Assembly: GCA_015243575.1 (NCBI GenBank)
Contig: CP042469.1
Location: 3,004,929-3,068,928, forward strand
Reading direction: 5' to 3'
Length of the DNA stretch: 64,000 nt
Source of the DNA: Clostridiales bacterium
GTDB taxonomy: Bacteria > Bacillota > Clostridia > Peptostreptococcales > Anaerovoracaceae
Position 1 is the first letter of the stretch. Each line of letters begins with the position of its first letter. Both the position numbers and the translations under genes were made by a program. A model generated the notes under the pieces. That model was not told where the DNA came from, did not search any database, and worked only from the letters and a program-made list of their open reading frames with translations. Of this stretch, positions 26,429-35,192 are shown piece by piece.

Positions 26429-27808
26429 ATGAGTAAGATTCCCCACAGACTGTATTTAACCGAAGAGCAGATGCCTACGCAATGGTATAATTTGAGAGCT
26501 GATATGAAAGATCAACCGGATCCTATCATCAATCCCGGTACGATGAAGCCTGCACAGGTGGAAGATCTATATCCCGTATTCTGTGAGAAGCTGGCACAGC
26601 AGGAAATGGATGCTGAGACTCGGTATTTTGATATTCCCGAGGAAGTTCTTGAGATGTATAAAATCTATCGTCCTTCCCCATTGATCAGAGCATATAATCT
26701 TGAAAAAGCGCTGGACACTCCGGCAAAAATCTATTTCAAGTTTGAAGGCAACAACACAAGTGGAAGCCATAAGCTGAATTCCGCCATTGCTCAGGCATAT
26801 TATGCAAAAGAGCAGGGACTTGCTGGGCTCACTACTGAAACCGGAGCTGGGCAATGGGGCACCGCCCTGTCCGAGGCCTGTGCATATTTTGGTCTTCCCC
26901 TTACCGTGTTCATGGTTAAGGTATCCTACGAACAGAAGCCCTTCCGTAAGGCTGTCATGGAAACCTTCGGAAGCTCAGTTATTGCAAGTCCCAGCGAGAC
27001 CACCAACATCGGCCGTGAGATTCTGAAAAATGATCCCACCACCGGAGGCAGCCTTGGCTGCGCCATCTCTGAGGCGGTAGAAAAAGCAGTGACCTCACCA
27101 AACTATCGCTATGTTCTGGGCTCCGTTCTGAATCAAGTGCTGCTGCACCAATCGATCATTGGACTTGAGACGAAAGCGGCGATGGAGATACTGGGGGAAT
27201 ATCCCGATATCATCGTGGGCTGTGCAGGCGGCGGCTCCAATCTCGGAGGACTTATCGCACCCTTTATGCAGGATAAGCTGACCGGAAAAGCAAATCCGAG
27301 GATCGTTGCTGTTGAACCTGCATCCTGCCCTTCCTTTACAAGAGGTACCTACGCTTACGACTTCTGCGACACAGGAAGAATCACACCCATGGCCAAGATG
27401 TATACCTTAGGCAGTGACTTCAAGCCCTCGGCCAACCATGCAGGCGGCCTGAGATATCACGGAATGTCGCCGATTCTCTCCAAGCTGTATCATGATGGAT
27501 ACATGGAAGCGGTTGCTGTAGAACAGACAAAAGTATTCGAAGCTGCAGTTCAATTCGCTAAGCTGGAGACGATCCTACCGGCACCAGAGTCCTCCCACGC
27601 AATCCGGGGCGCAATCGACGAGGCACTGAAATGCAAGGAGTCGGGAGAAGCAAAGACGATCCTCTTTGGGCTGACTGGGACAGGATATTTTGATATGACT
27701 GCATACACTTCCTACAATGAAGGCACCATGAATGACTATATCCCCACAGACGCAGATTTGGAACGCTCCCTGGCTACCCTGCCAAAGATTCCGGGCATTC
27801 AGGAATAA
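26429..27808 (+). CDS. TrpB2-type tryptophan synthase beta chain
   Basis: PLP enzyme of 459 residues that joins indole and L-serine to give tryptophan. The long N-terminus (RLYLTEEQMPTQWYN), Schiff-base Lys115 in SGSHKLNSA and the glycine-rich phosphate loop GCAGGGSNLGG mark the TrpB2 class. SD AAAGGAG is well placed. No trpA or other trp genes are nearby, so it likely salvages indole from outside or from tryptophan breakdown, made only when tRNA-Trp is uncharged through the T-box. Confidence 0.94.
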   Translation: MSKIPHRLYLTEEQMPTQWYNLRADMKDQPDPIINPGTMKPAQVEDLYPVFCEKLAQQEMDAETRYFDIPEEVLEMYKIYRPSPLIRAYNLEKALDTPAKIYFKFEGNNTSGSHKLNSAIAQAYYAKEQGLAGLTTETGAGQWGTALSEACAYFGLPLTVFMVKVSYEQKPFRKAVMETFGSSVIASPSETTNIGREILKNDPTTGGSLGCAISEAVEKAVTSPNYRYVLGSVLNQVLLHQSIIGLETKAAMEILGEYPDIIVGCAGGGSNLGGLIAPFMQDKLTGKANPRIVAVEPASCPSFTRGTYAYDFCDTGRITPMAKMYTLGSDFKPSANHAGGLRYHGMSPILSKLYHDGYMEAVAVEQTKVFEAAVQFAKLETILPAPESSHAIRGAIDEALKCKESGEAKTILFGLTGTGYFDMTAYTSYNEGTMNDYIPTDADLERSLATLPKIPGIQE

Positions 27809-27867
27809 GAAACAATAAACAGTAAGCTCAAATGCTACAGATGCACCGATCCAGTGGAATTTGTGCA

Positions 27868-27941
27868 AAAAAGCCGGAATTCAAATGGCTGAAGTTGAAC
27901 GCAATTTTGCAAACTTCAATGCCCCATGAATCCCGGCTTTA
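27868..27941. terminator. terminator shared by trpB2 and pta
   Basis: AAAGCCGG-AATTCA pairs with TGAAT-CCCGGCTTT, with an inner TGAAGTT/AACTTCA pair. On the minus strand it ends in GGCTTTTTT, so it best serves pta; it can also stop trpB2. Confidence 0.72.
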
Positions 27942-28010
27942 CATTATGATTCTTATTTCAGCGGTTCTCTCGTTATGAGTATTTTATCGAAGCAATCTCT
28001 TCCGCTATGA

Positions 28011-28979
28011 TTACATTGACGCGGTAATGATGGCCATTTTATAGACCTCTTCCGCGTTACAACCTCTGGACAGGTCATTGATGGGAGCGTTGAGCCCCTG
28101 GAGAATCGGTCCATATGCGTCAAAGCCGCCGAGGCGTTGAGCAATCTTATAGCCGATATTTCCGGAATTGATATCCGGGAAGATAAAGGTGTTGGCCTTT
28201 CCTGCGACAAGGGAGTCAGGAGCTTTCGTCTTTGCCACTTCCGGAGCAAAGGCAGCATCGAATTGAAGCTCTCCGTCCACTGGGAAATCCACATCCATCG
28301 TCTTTATCTTTTCGACCGCTTCGCGAACGATGTCTACATCTGCCCCTTTCCCGGAGCCGTATGTGCTGTAGGACAGCATGGCCACCTTCGGATCAATGGA
28401 GAAAACTCTTGCAGTCTTGGCGCTTTCCACTGCAATCTCTGCAAGCTCATCCGCACTAGGGTTGATGTTAATGGCACAGTCACCCATAGCATACCGTTCT
28501 TCTCCGTTTTCCGTCACCCGTTGCATGATAAAGCAACTGGATACAATGCTGTTTCCAGGTTTCGTCTTAACGATCTGCAAGGCTGGGCGGACGGTATCCG
28601 CTGTTGAATAGGTTGCTCCTCCCAAAAGACCATAAGCATACCCTCTCTTTACCAGCATGGTGCCGAAGTAATTACTTTTCTGCAGGGCCTCACGGCAGGC
28701 ATTTGCATCCATCTTGCCTTTGCGAAGTATAACCATTTCATCTACCATTGCATCCATTTCTTCATAATTGAGCGGGTCTATCAGCTCAATCCCTTCAATG
28801 GAAAATCCATATTTCTGTGCAGCCTGCTTGATCTCTTCGAGATTTCCAAGCAGTACCGGTTCAAGAATACCCTCCTGCTTTAAACGACTTGCCGCTTCCA
28901 GAATTCTGGGATCAGACCCTTCTGTAAAAACCAGCTTCTTCTGTTCCTTTTTTAAATTTTCGATCATTGTTTTAAACAT
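28011..28979 (-). CDS. pta: phosphate acetyltransferase
   Basis: Interconverts acetyl-CoA and acetyl phosphate in acetate production (322 residues). Seen: FTEGSDPRILEAA start region, YGLLGGATYSTADTVRPALQ, GDCAININPSADELAEIA and the C-terminal NDLSRGCNAEEVYKMAIITAS. SD AAGGAGG. No ackA lies beside it. Just after the stop, a -1 frame continues for 14 residues (NVIIAEEIASIKYS); this may be chance or a natural C-terminus lost through a one-base deletion. Confidence 0.94.
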   Translation of the reverse strand: MFKTMIENLKKEQKKLVFTEGSDPRILEAASRLKQEGILEPVLLGNLEEIKQAAQKYGFSIEGIELIDPLNYEEMDAMVDEMVILRKGKMDANACREALQKSNYFGTMLVKRGYAYGLLGGATYSTADTVRPALQIVKTKPGNSIVSSCFIMQRVTENGEERYAMGDCAININPSADELAEIAVESAKTARVFSIDPKVAMLSYSTYGSGKGADVDIVREAVEKIKTMDVDFPVDGELQFDAAFAPEVAKTKAPDSLVAGKANTFIFPDINSGNIGYKIAQRLGGFDAYGPILQGLNAPINDLSRGCNAEEVYKMAIITASM

Positions 28980-29116
28980 TGCCTTGTCCTCCTTGGGAAG
29001 TCTTCTTTCTGTCTTATCCTGTTTTCAAAATAGATCTATGTTTTAATTTGAAGACAGCATGAAACGTAGATTAAATTGAAAACTGTTCTCCAGCTTAGTA
29101 TATCACAACATCTGAA

Positions 29117-29884
29117 TTAAGCGCTCTTTTTGGTTCGCTTTAATGAAATTTTTTGCATTTTGTTCAATAGCAGCTCACAGTTCACCAGTTTATTTTTCAT
29201 CATGCTATAATGATATAGTGTCATCTTTCGATACATCAGCCGATCATGTTCCTCGGATGGAATGTGATAGATATACTTTTTCTCAGAATTAATCGATATG
29301 AAATTACCAATCCAACTTTTTCGGTAAAGTACCACCGGATTGAGAAATACTGCATCAAATCGCTTCCCTGAAAAAACCTTCTCTGTTTCCTCATCGTTCA
29401 GCTCAATATCTCCTGCAATGCCGATTCTGTTTACACCATCATCAATAATGATGGAGTAATGACTGTCACATTCTGCGGAAGCATAGTCTAAATGCTTGGT
29501 TCGAATCAAGTGAACCTCTGTATTCTTTACGTGAAACACCTGATGGTCCAGCTTGCGATCCAGTAAACAGATCCTCTCCTCCTGCTGGTAATATTCCCTC
29601 AGTTCCCTTCCAAAAACCGCATCCTCCGGTAGAATGAGTGAGGTACTAGGATTGTCTTCCAGATATCGTTTTACCTTTGTCCCGTCATAATGATCTTCAT
29701 GGCAGTGAGTAAACAGCAGACAATCTACGCCGGCAAAAGGTCCAACCGAATCCATAATGCCGTTTTCCATTTCCGCATCCAAAGGATTAAAAAGATTATT
29801 CCTGCTGAAAATGCCGTCCACAAGAAATTTGACTCCATTCGTAGAAATTAGCAAACCGCTGTTTGTCATGTGATAGATGTACAT
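29117..29884 (-). CDS. metallo-beta-lactamase-fold hydrolase
   Basis: 255 residues, soluble. The metal site is seen as THCHEDHYDG, with later ligands likely His in RTKHLDY and Asp in IGIAGDIELND. This most resembles UlaG/YtnP-type MBL hydrolases, whose substrates are lactones, phosphoesters or thioesters. The start at 29884 has SD GGGAGAAGG; the ATG at 29935 has none. Alone in its unit, it appears to be read from a sigma-54 promoter 135 bp upstream with distant paired dyads, which is unusual for this family. Substrate unknown. Confidence 0.84.
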   Translation of the reverse strand: MYIYHMTNSGLLISTNGVKFLVDGIFSRNNLFNPLDAEMENGIMDSVGPFAGVDCLLFTHCHEDHYDGTKVKRYLEDNPSTSLILPEDAVFGRELREYYQQEERICLLDRKLDHQVFHVKNTEVHLIRTKHLDYASAECDSHYSIIIDDGVNRIGIAGDIELNDEETEKVFSGKRFDAVFLNPVVLYRKSWIGNFISINSEKKYIYHIPSEEHDRLMYRKMTLYHYSMMKNKLVNCELLLNKMQKISLKRTKKSA

Positions 29885-30018
29885 TCCTTCTCCCTTTCTC
29901 TCGCCTGCTGCTGAGCAGCCCGAACCGCCGCTCATGTTTCTGTTCTATCACCTTACTCCCATGCAATATGGCATCGTCATAAATTGCATGATTGCCAAAG
30001 GTTCTATCTCATACATTA

Positions 30019-30036
30019 AAGCAATTTTCATGCCAA
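30019..30036 (-). promoter_or_regulatory. sigma-54 promoter of the MBL hydrolase gene
   Basis: Minus strand TTGGCATG-AAAA-TTGCTT agrees with the -24/-12 consensus with conserved GG and GC at the right distance. Transcription would start near 30008, giving a leader of about 125 nt. Confidence 0.75.
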
Positions 30037-30249
30037 ATTATTAAAACATTGTATTCATAACTCATCAAATCCCAGCTTTCCGCAGCAAACCAATTAACAT
30101 TCAGACGATAGTTTTTTTAACATCCTGTAAAATAGGCGGTTAAGCGGTTTTAGTCATAAAATTTCTTATGCAAATCTGCAACAAAAAAGCAAATTGTGCA
30201 ACTATGCCTTCAATGGATAAAAACGGAGCAATGCGCCATTTTTTCATCT

Positions 30250-30290
30250 ATGAGCAAAAATGACACATAGGTGAGACAAAAATGACTCAC
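30250..30290. promoter_or_regulatory. paired enhancer-like dyads
   Basis: GTGAGACAAAAATGACTCAC (30271-30290) is a dyad with one symmetric mismatch; 21 bp away ATGAGCAAAAATGACACAT (30250-30268) is a weaker copy. They lie 215-255 bp upstream of the sigma-54 promoter, on the expected side for activator binding. The rest of the 29885-30370 gap is AT-rich and carries no gene. Confidence 0.6.
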
Positions 30291-30370
30291 CTTCCGGAGC
30301 GGTCTTGCGCACAGTTGCATCAGTTTTTTTCAATTCATTGATCAAAAGCATCACTTTAGTCACAATTGAA

Positions 30371-30410
30371 AAGGAGCTGTGCACTAATTTTCGTTTCGTG
30401 CGACAGCCCC
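30371..30410 (-). terminator. terminator after the universal stress protein gene
   Basis: On the minus strand GGGGCTGTCGCAC pairs with GTGCACAGCTCC, followed by TTTTC. About 37 bp beyond the uspA-like stop. Confidence 0.75.
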
Positions 30411-30447
30411 ATCTATTTACTTTATAGTTTACTGGCCGGAGTGCCCT

Positions 30448-30936
30448 CTATTCTTCCGAATCGGTATGAATCACAAGCACCGGGCATTTAGCCTCCGAGA
30501 TCACTCTTTGGGTGACCGAGCCTACGAAGAAGCGCTTGATTTTGGAAAACCCACGGTTTCCCATTACCAGAAGGTCAAATCCTCCTTTTTCTGCTTCATC
30601 CAGAATGGCTTGATAAGCTTCTCCTTCCAGCACTTCTGTTTCCACTTCGATGCCCTCAAAGTCGAGCTCCTTTGTTATGGATTCCAGAAGGCTTTGTGCA
30701 TTTTCCCGGAGTTCGGAGGTCAATTCCTCATCCCCTCGGGTTCTGGTAGTTCCCGCTATAATAGAGCCGTCCACCTGCCTCCAGAGTCTTTCGTTTCTAT
30801 TGTGCCTGGAAAGACTTGTAGATTCTACAACGGTAATCATTTTTATAGAAAAGTGATACAGTTTCGCGATCTCAATTGATTTTTTAACTGCATTGAAGGA
30901 TGCAAGGGATCCGTCAACCGGTACAAGAAGTTTCAT
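30448..30936 (-). CDS. universal stress protein (UspA family)
   Basis: 162 residues with one Usp domain. N-terminal KLLVPVDGSLASFNAVKKSIEIA and C-terminal VMGNRGFSKIKRFFVGSVTQ form the ATP-binding GxxG-x9-G(S/T) signature, so this is probably an ATP-binding member. Acts in stress survival; no partner gene is linked. SD AGGAGG. Confidence 0.92.
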   Translation of the reverse strand: MKLLVPVDGSLASFNAVKKSIEIAKLYHFSIKMITVVESTSLSRHNRNERLWRQVDGSIIAGTTRTRGDEELTSELRENAQSLLESITKELDFEGIEVETEVLEGEAYQAILDEAEKGGFDLLVMGNRGFSKIKRFFVGSVTQRVISEAKCPVLVIHTDSEE

Positions 30937-31092
30937 TTCTGTTTCCTCCTTCGTATGATTGTTCTTTATAATAGTAATACCCTGTTCCTTCAGTTTAACC
31001 CCTTTTTGCAGGAAACATGAAAATTTCCGTTCCGGCTGAATTTAAGATATCAATGATCTATCCTAGCGGATGCAGTGAACTCTAAGCTTCTA

Positions 31093-31305
31093 TTATGACC
31101 CGATGAGAAAATCTAACACATTCCATCCCGTTGAGGTCTTTAGGCTATAGAGTTCTGTATACCCACATTTCGTGCAGCTGACCGTTGCAAACTTCTTGTT
31201 TTGAATATCAAAGAGCTTTGCAAAATTTCCTCCTGTCGCTTGAAACTGATCTGCTTCATACTCCCTGTTTCCGCATTTCACGCATTCATATCGTTTTTGT
31301 TCCAT
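31093..31305 (-). CDS. zinc-ribbon protein (DUF2082-like)
   Basis: 70 residues with two knuckles, CVKCGNREYE and CTKCGYTELYS, as in the nucleic-acid-binding Zn-ribbon family. Good SD GGGGGAAATCGAG. The C-terminus STGWNVLDFLIGS matches the usual family ending. Partner unknown. Confidence 0.85.
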   Translation of the reverse strand: MEQKRYECVKCGNREYEADQFQATGGNFAKLFDIQNKKFATVSCTKCGYTELYSLKTSTGWNVLDFLIGS

Positions 31306-31444
31306 CTCGATTTCCCCCTTTTTAATAATTGTTTGCCGCCATCCTTGTTTATGCGGCAGTCCTAAACATGTTTCATGTCAGTTCTATCATATCACACATC
31401 CTGTCTTCATATTCTACGTTATGATAATTCATTCCCGTTTTTCA

Positions 31445-31472
31445 TTGACATTTCATTGGAACGTGATAGAGT
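31445..31472 (+). promoter_or_regulatory. promoter of the aminotransferase/MFS unit
   Basis: TTGACA, 16-bp spacer, TAGAGT. Weak -10 but good -35. Confidence 0.5.
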
Positions 31473-31486
31473 AACAATAACAAGCA

Positions 31487-31506
31487 AAGTGAGTGATCGC
31501 TCGCTT
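31487..31506. promoter_or_regulatory. 20-bp operator-like palindrome
   Basis: AAGTGAGTGATCGCTCGCTT is symmetric apart from two T/G pairs. It sits about 10 bp after the expected transcription start and just ahead of the SD, so a bound repressor would block the aminotransferase gene. A regulator of the TetR type is a guess from shape only. Confidence 0.5.
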
Positions 31507-31529
31507 TCGATTACAGGAGGTATTGTTCT

Positions 31530-33005
31530 ATGAATCATACATTTTCCATCTCTGAATATCCTGATGTCACCAAGATTACAGCGCAGCTCGAGGCACTGAT
31601 CAAGGCACCTATCTGGTCCATCCGCCCCGATGCTCTGAAAGTCTACGAGACAGAGTACTTTGATCAAAAGTGCGCTCGTTCCAAAAAAATGATTGAAGAA
31701 GCAAAAGCGATCATCCCTGGCGGGGTACAGCATAATCTGGCGTTCAATCACCCATTTCCCATTGCTTTTGCAAAAGCGGATGGTGCTTTTTTATACGATG
31801 TAGACGGTAATCAGTATTATGACTTCCTTCAGGCCGGAGGACCTACCGTGCTGGGAAGTAATCCCATAGAGGTTCGCAGTGAGGTATTAAAGCTGCTGGA
31901 GGAGTGCGGCCCCTCCACCGGATTGTTCCACGAGTATGAATACAAACTGGCAAAGAAAATCTGTGACAGCATTCCTTCTGTGGAGATGTTCCGAATGCTT
32001 GGTTCGGGAACAGAAGCCTGTATGGCAGCAGTTCGTGTTGCAAGACTGGCTACCAAGCACAAAAATATATTAAAAATGGGCGGAGCCTACCACGGCTGGA
32101 GCGATCAGCTTGCCTACGGGATTCGCATCCCCGGTTCAAAAGGCACTCAAGCCAGCGGTGTTCCAGGTTACATTTTCAAACATACTCAGGAATTCTTTCC
32201 CAACGATCTTGACGATCTGGAAAAAAAGCTGAAAAACAACAAGCTTACCGGAGGTACCGCGGCGGTATTCATTGAGCCTGTAGGCCCGGAAAGCGGCACA
32301 CGCCCCGTCGACCGCTTCTTTAATCAGGGTGTAGAAAAGCTATGTAAAAAATATGGTGCCTTGCTCGTCTTTGATGAAGTCGTCACCGGATTCCGCATCG
32401 GCATGTCCGGTGCACAAGGCTACTTCGGCGTTTCTCCCGACCTGACCATATTTGGCAAGGTCATTGCCGGGGGATATCCCAGTGCGGGGGGTCTGGGCGG
32501 TAAACAGGAATACATGAAGTATCTTTCTACGGGAATCAGCGGCAATGCCAAACATAAAAAAGCTTTGGTGGGCGGCACGATGGCGGCAAATCCACTCAGC
32601 TGTGTTGCCGGGTATCATACCCTTTGTGAAATAGAACGAACCGGAGCCATTGAAAAAGCTGGTAAAATCGGTGATCTGCTGACCGAAGGTCTGAAAAAGC
32701 TCATCGAAAAATACAGTCTCCCCTTTGTTGCTTTTAATCAGGGGTCCATCTGCCATCTGGAAACGGTAGGTGCTCTGCATTTTGCCATCGACTGGTCGAA
32801 GCCATGGCAGATTCCGGAGATTTTGAAACAAACCTCACTTAGAAAACAGGAAATGGAGCATGTCGGCGCAGCTTATATGGCCGAGGGACTCGTTACTCTT
32901 GCAGGAAGTCGTCTATACACCAGTGCAGCTTATAGCGAGGAAATGCTGCCGGATGTACTCAGTAGGTTCGAAAAGGTATTTCAGCACATGGCAAAAGTCG
33001 TGTAA
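31530..33005 (+). CDS. class III aminotransferase, glutamate-1-semialdehyde-aminomutase-like
   Basis: PLP enzyme of 491 residues close to HemL-type proteins but longer, with a 45-residue N-terminal extension. Seen: LGSGTEACMAAVRVAR, YHGWSDQ, LLVFDEVVTGFRIG and the Schiff-base Lys in TIFGKVIAGGYPSAGG (about residue 311). No heme genes lie nearby; it is paired with an MFS carrier and faces serine dehydratase genes, so an amino acid catabolic or racemase-type job is more likely than heme synthesis. SD AGGAGG. Confidence 0.88.
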   Translation: MNHTFSISEYPDVTKITAQLEALIKAPIWSIRPDALKVYETEYFDQKCARSKKMIEEAKAIIPGGVQHNLAFNHPFPIAFAKADGAFLYDVDGNQYYDFLQAGGPTVLGSNPIEVRSEVLKLLEECGPSTGLFHEYEYKLAKKICDSIPSVEMFRMLGSGTEACMAAVRVARLATKHKNILKMGGAYHGWSDQLAYGIRIPGSKGTQASGVPGYIFKHTQEFFPNDLDDLEKKLKNNKLTGGTAAVFIEPVGPESGTRPVDRFFNQGVEKLCKKYGALLVFDEVVTGFRIGMSGAQGYFGVSPDLTIFGKVIAGGYPSAGGLGGKQEYMKYLSTGISGNAKHKKALVGGTMAANPLSCVAGYHTLCEIERTGAIEKAGKIGDLLTEGLKKLIEKYSLPFVAFNQGSICHLETVGALHFAIDWSKPWQIPEILKQTSLRKQEMEHVGAAYMAEGLVTLAGSRLYTSAAYSEEMLPDVLSRFEKVFQHMAKVV

Positions 33006-33028
33006 CGCCATGAATCAGGAGGATTGAA

Positions 33029-34270
33029 ATGAAAGAAAGTCAAGCATCTCCCTACCGCTGGGTGGTTCTCCTGTCCATCGTCCCCATCATCATCTCCACC
33101 GAGATGATGTGGCTCTCCCTGGCACCGATTTCCAGCCATGCCGAGTCATATTACGGGGTCACCGGGTATCTGATCACCCTATATACCATGAGTTATATGA
33201 TCATGTTTGTCCTATTTTGTATCCCTGCATCCTGGGTCATCGATCGGTACGGTTACCGATGTTCCCTGATCATCGGTTCGGTTCTGACCGCAGGTTTTGG
33301 GGTATTTAGAGCCTTTTTTGCCGATGAGTTTACGGTTGTACTTGTCTCTCAGTTCTTTATCGCAGCGGGGCAGCCCTTCTTGCTGAACATATCAACCAAG
33401 GTTCCCGCTAATTGGTTTCCGATTTCAGAGCGGGCGACAGCTGCCGGAATTCTGACCATGGCACAATATGTAGGCTTCGCCCTCCCCATGGTCATTGCTC
33501 CTGCGATGGCAACGGAAAAAGGAATTCCTGCTGTTCTGACGGTTTTTGCGGCGATTGCTGCATTGTCCGCTGCAGTTTCCATTCTTCTTACAAGGGAAAG
33601 ACCGGCAGTCCCACCGCCGGGCCCCGTTTGGGAAAAGGAAGATTTCAGTCTCCCCACGCTGCGGAGGCTGCTGAAGAATCAGCCTTATCTGCTGGCGCTT
33701 ATGCTTTGTTTCCTGTCCATGGGCGTCTTTAACACGCTTCTGACCCTGCTGGAATCCATCCTTCTCCCAAGGGGCATCAGCTCCGTAGAAGCAGGTACCA
33801 TCGGCGCTGTTTTTGTGGCCGCAGGGGTACTTGGAGCGGTGCTGCTTCCGATCATTTCTGACAAGCTCCGCATTCGCATTCCCTTCCTTATAATTTCACT
33901 AGCCGCTCTGGTTCCTCTTTATCTGGGAATCACCTTTCTGACATCATTTTCGGTTCTCCTTCTGATTGCTGCAGCAGCAGGTTTTTCTATCATGGGTGTT
34001 GCCCCCATCCTGTTTCAGCATGGTTCGGAAACCGCTTATCCGGTGCAGGAAGGAACCTCTCTTGGTATGATTCTTCTGATGGGTCAGATTTCCGGTGTGC
34101 TCTTCGTCTTCCTGTTTGAGGTTCTGCAATCGTCTGCCGGCTCGATGGTACCGCCCATGCTTACGCTCGTTGCCATTACCGCAGCCGAAATCCCTCTGGC
34201 GTTAAAAATGAAGGAATCCCCTTTTCTGGAACGCAGGCTGCCAGTTGGGAGAAACGTCTCAGACAAGTAG
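33029..34270 (+). CDS. MFS transporter
   Basis: Carrier of 413 residues with twelve predicted membrane segments. MFS signature between helices 2 and 3: WVIDRYGYRCSLIIGS. SD AGGAGG, 23 bp after the aminotransferase, so the two form an operon and it probably imports (or exports) that enzyme's substrate. Resembles the NNP/CynX-like branch of small-molecule MFS carriers by overall look only. Confidence 0.88.
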   Translation: MKESQASPYRWVVLLSIVPIIISTEMMWLSLAPISSHAESYYGVTGYLITLYTMSYMIMFVLFCIPASWVIDRYGYRCSLIIGSVLTAGFGVFRAFFADEFTVVLVSQFFIAAGQPFLLNISTKVPANWFPISERATAAGILTMAQYVGFALPMVIAPAMATEKGIPAVLTVFAAIAALSAAVSILLTRERPAVPPPGPVWEKEDFSLPTLRRLLKNQPYLLALMLCFLSMGVFNTLLTLLESILLPRGISSVEAGTIGAVFVAAGVLGAVLLPIISDKLRIRIPFLIISLAALVPLYLGITFLTSFSVLLLIAAAAGFSIMGVAPILFQHGSETAYPVQEGTSLGMILLMGQISGVLFVFLFEVLQSSAGSMVPPMLTLVAITAAEIPLALKMKESPFLERRLPVGRNVSDK

Positions 34271-34278
34271 GGAATCAA

Positions 34279-35178
34279 TCACTGATGGGCACTCAGCGAA
34301 TCACCATTTCTTTCAAAGATCTTCTTGGTAATCTCCCTGGCGGTTTCTGTGGCTGCAATCCCACCCTGCGCTGTTTCTCTCAGCTGAACGGGAAGCATCT
34401 TGCCCGTCTTATACATCGCCTCGATCACCTCATCTGGCGGAATGGGAAATTTCATTCCGCCCAGTGCCAGATCAGCACTGAGCAGTGCATTCACTGCCTG
34501 TGAAGCATTCCGTTGCGCACAAGGGATCTGAACCAAGCCAGCCACCGGATCACAGACCAGCCCCATAATGTTCACCAGAGAAAGGGAAAAGGCTTCCAGT
34601 GCGATGGCCGGAGTCCCTCCTTTCAGCTCAGCGGCTCCTGCCGCTGCCATGGCGGCGGCCACACCGCATTCCGCTTGGCATCCCCCTTCCGAACCGGCAA
34701 CAGTGGCATTTTCCATCACAATGGCACCAAGACCCGAAGCAGTAATCAGCGCTAGGATCACATCCGCTTCTGACCGTTCAAGCGTTTCTCCCACCGACAT
34801 CAGCACTGCGGGAACAATACCGCATGATCCGGCGGTAGGCATTGCACAGATCCTCCCCATGGAAGCATTTACTTCGCTGCAGGACAAGGCTCTCGCCATT
34901 ACCATATTGATAAAGCTTCCGCAGAGGGTATCTCTTTCCCTCGCATAACGATACTGCACGGATGCGATCCCCGTCACGAGACCACCTTCAGAAGGGAGGG
35001 GCTGTTCCAGCGCCTTTTCGGCAGAAGCCAGCATAATGCGATATCGCTCCTTCATGGTTTCCATGATTTCCGTCCGGGAAGTTCCGCTGCTCTTCATCTC
35101 TTTTACAATTACAATTTCATGGATGGGAACCCTCTGCGCTTCCGTCATCTGGAGAAGCTGCTTACAACTGTGATACAT
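34279..35178 (-). CDS. sdaAA: L-serine dehydratase, iron-sulfur dependent, alpha subunit
   Basis: 299 residues. Converts L-serine to pyruvate and ammonia with a [4Fe-4S] cluster. Cluster Cys are seen in PTAGSCGIVPAVLM, SEGGCQAECGVAAAMAAAG, and VCDPVAGLVQIPCAQRN, all typical of SdaAA. SD AGGAGGGAAAGG. Lies 14 bp after sdaAB on the minus strand; converges on the MFS gene with only an 8-bp gap. Confidence 0.95.
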   Translation of the reverse strand: MYHSCKQLLQMTEAQRVPIHEIVIVKEMKSSGTSRTEIMETMKERYRIMLASAEKALEQPLPSEGGLVTGIASVQYRYARERDTLCGSFINMVMARALSCSEVNASMGRICAMPTAGSCGIVPAVLMSVGETLERSEADVILALITASGLGAIVMENATVAGSEGGCQAECGVAAAMAAAGAAELKGGTPAIALEAFSLSLVNIMGLVCDPVAGLVQIPCAQRNASQAVNALLSADLALGGMKFPIPPDEVIEAMYKTGKMLPVQLRETAQGGIAATETAREITKKIFERNGDSLSAHQ

Positions 35179-35192
35179 TCCTTTCCCTCCTG

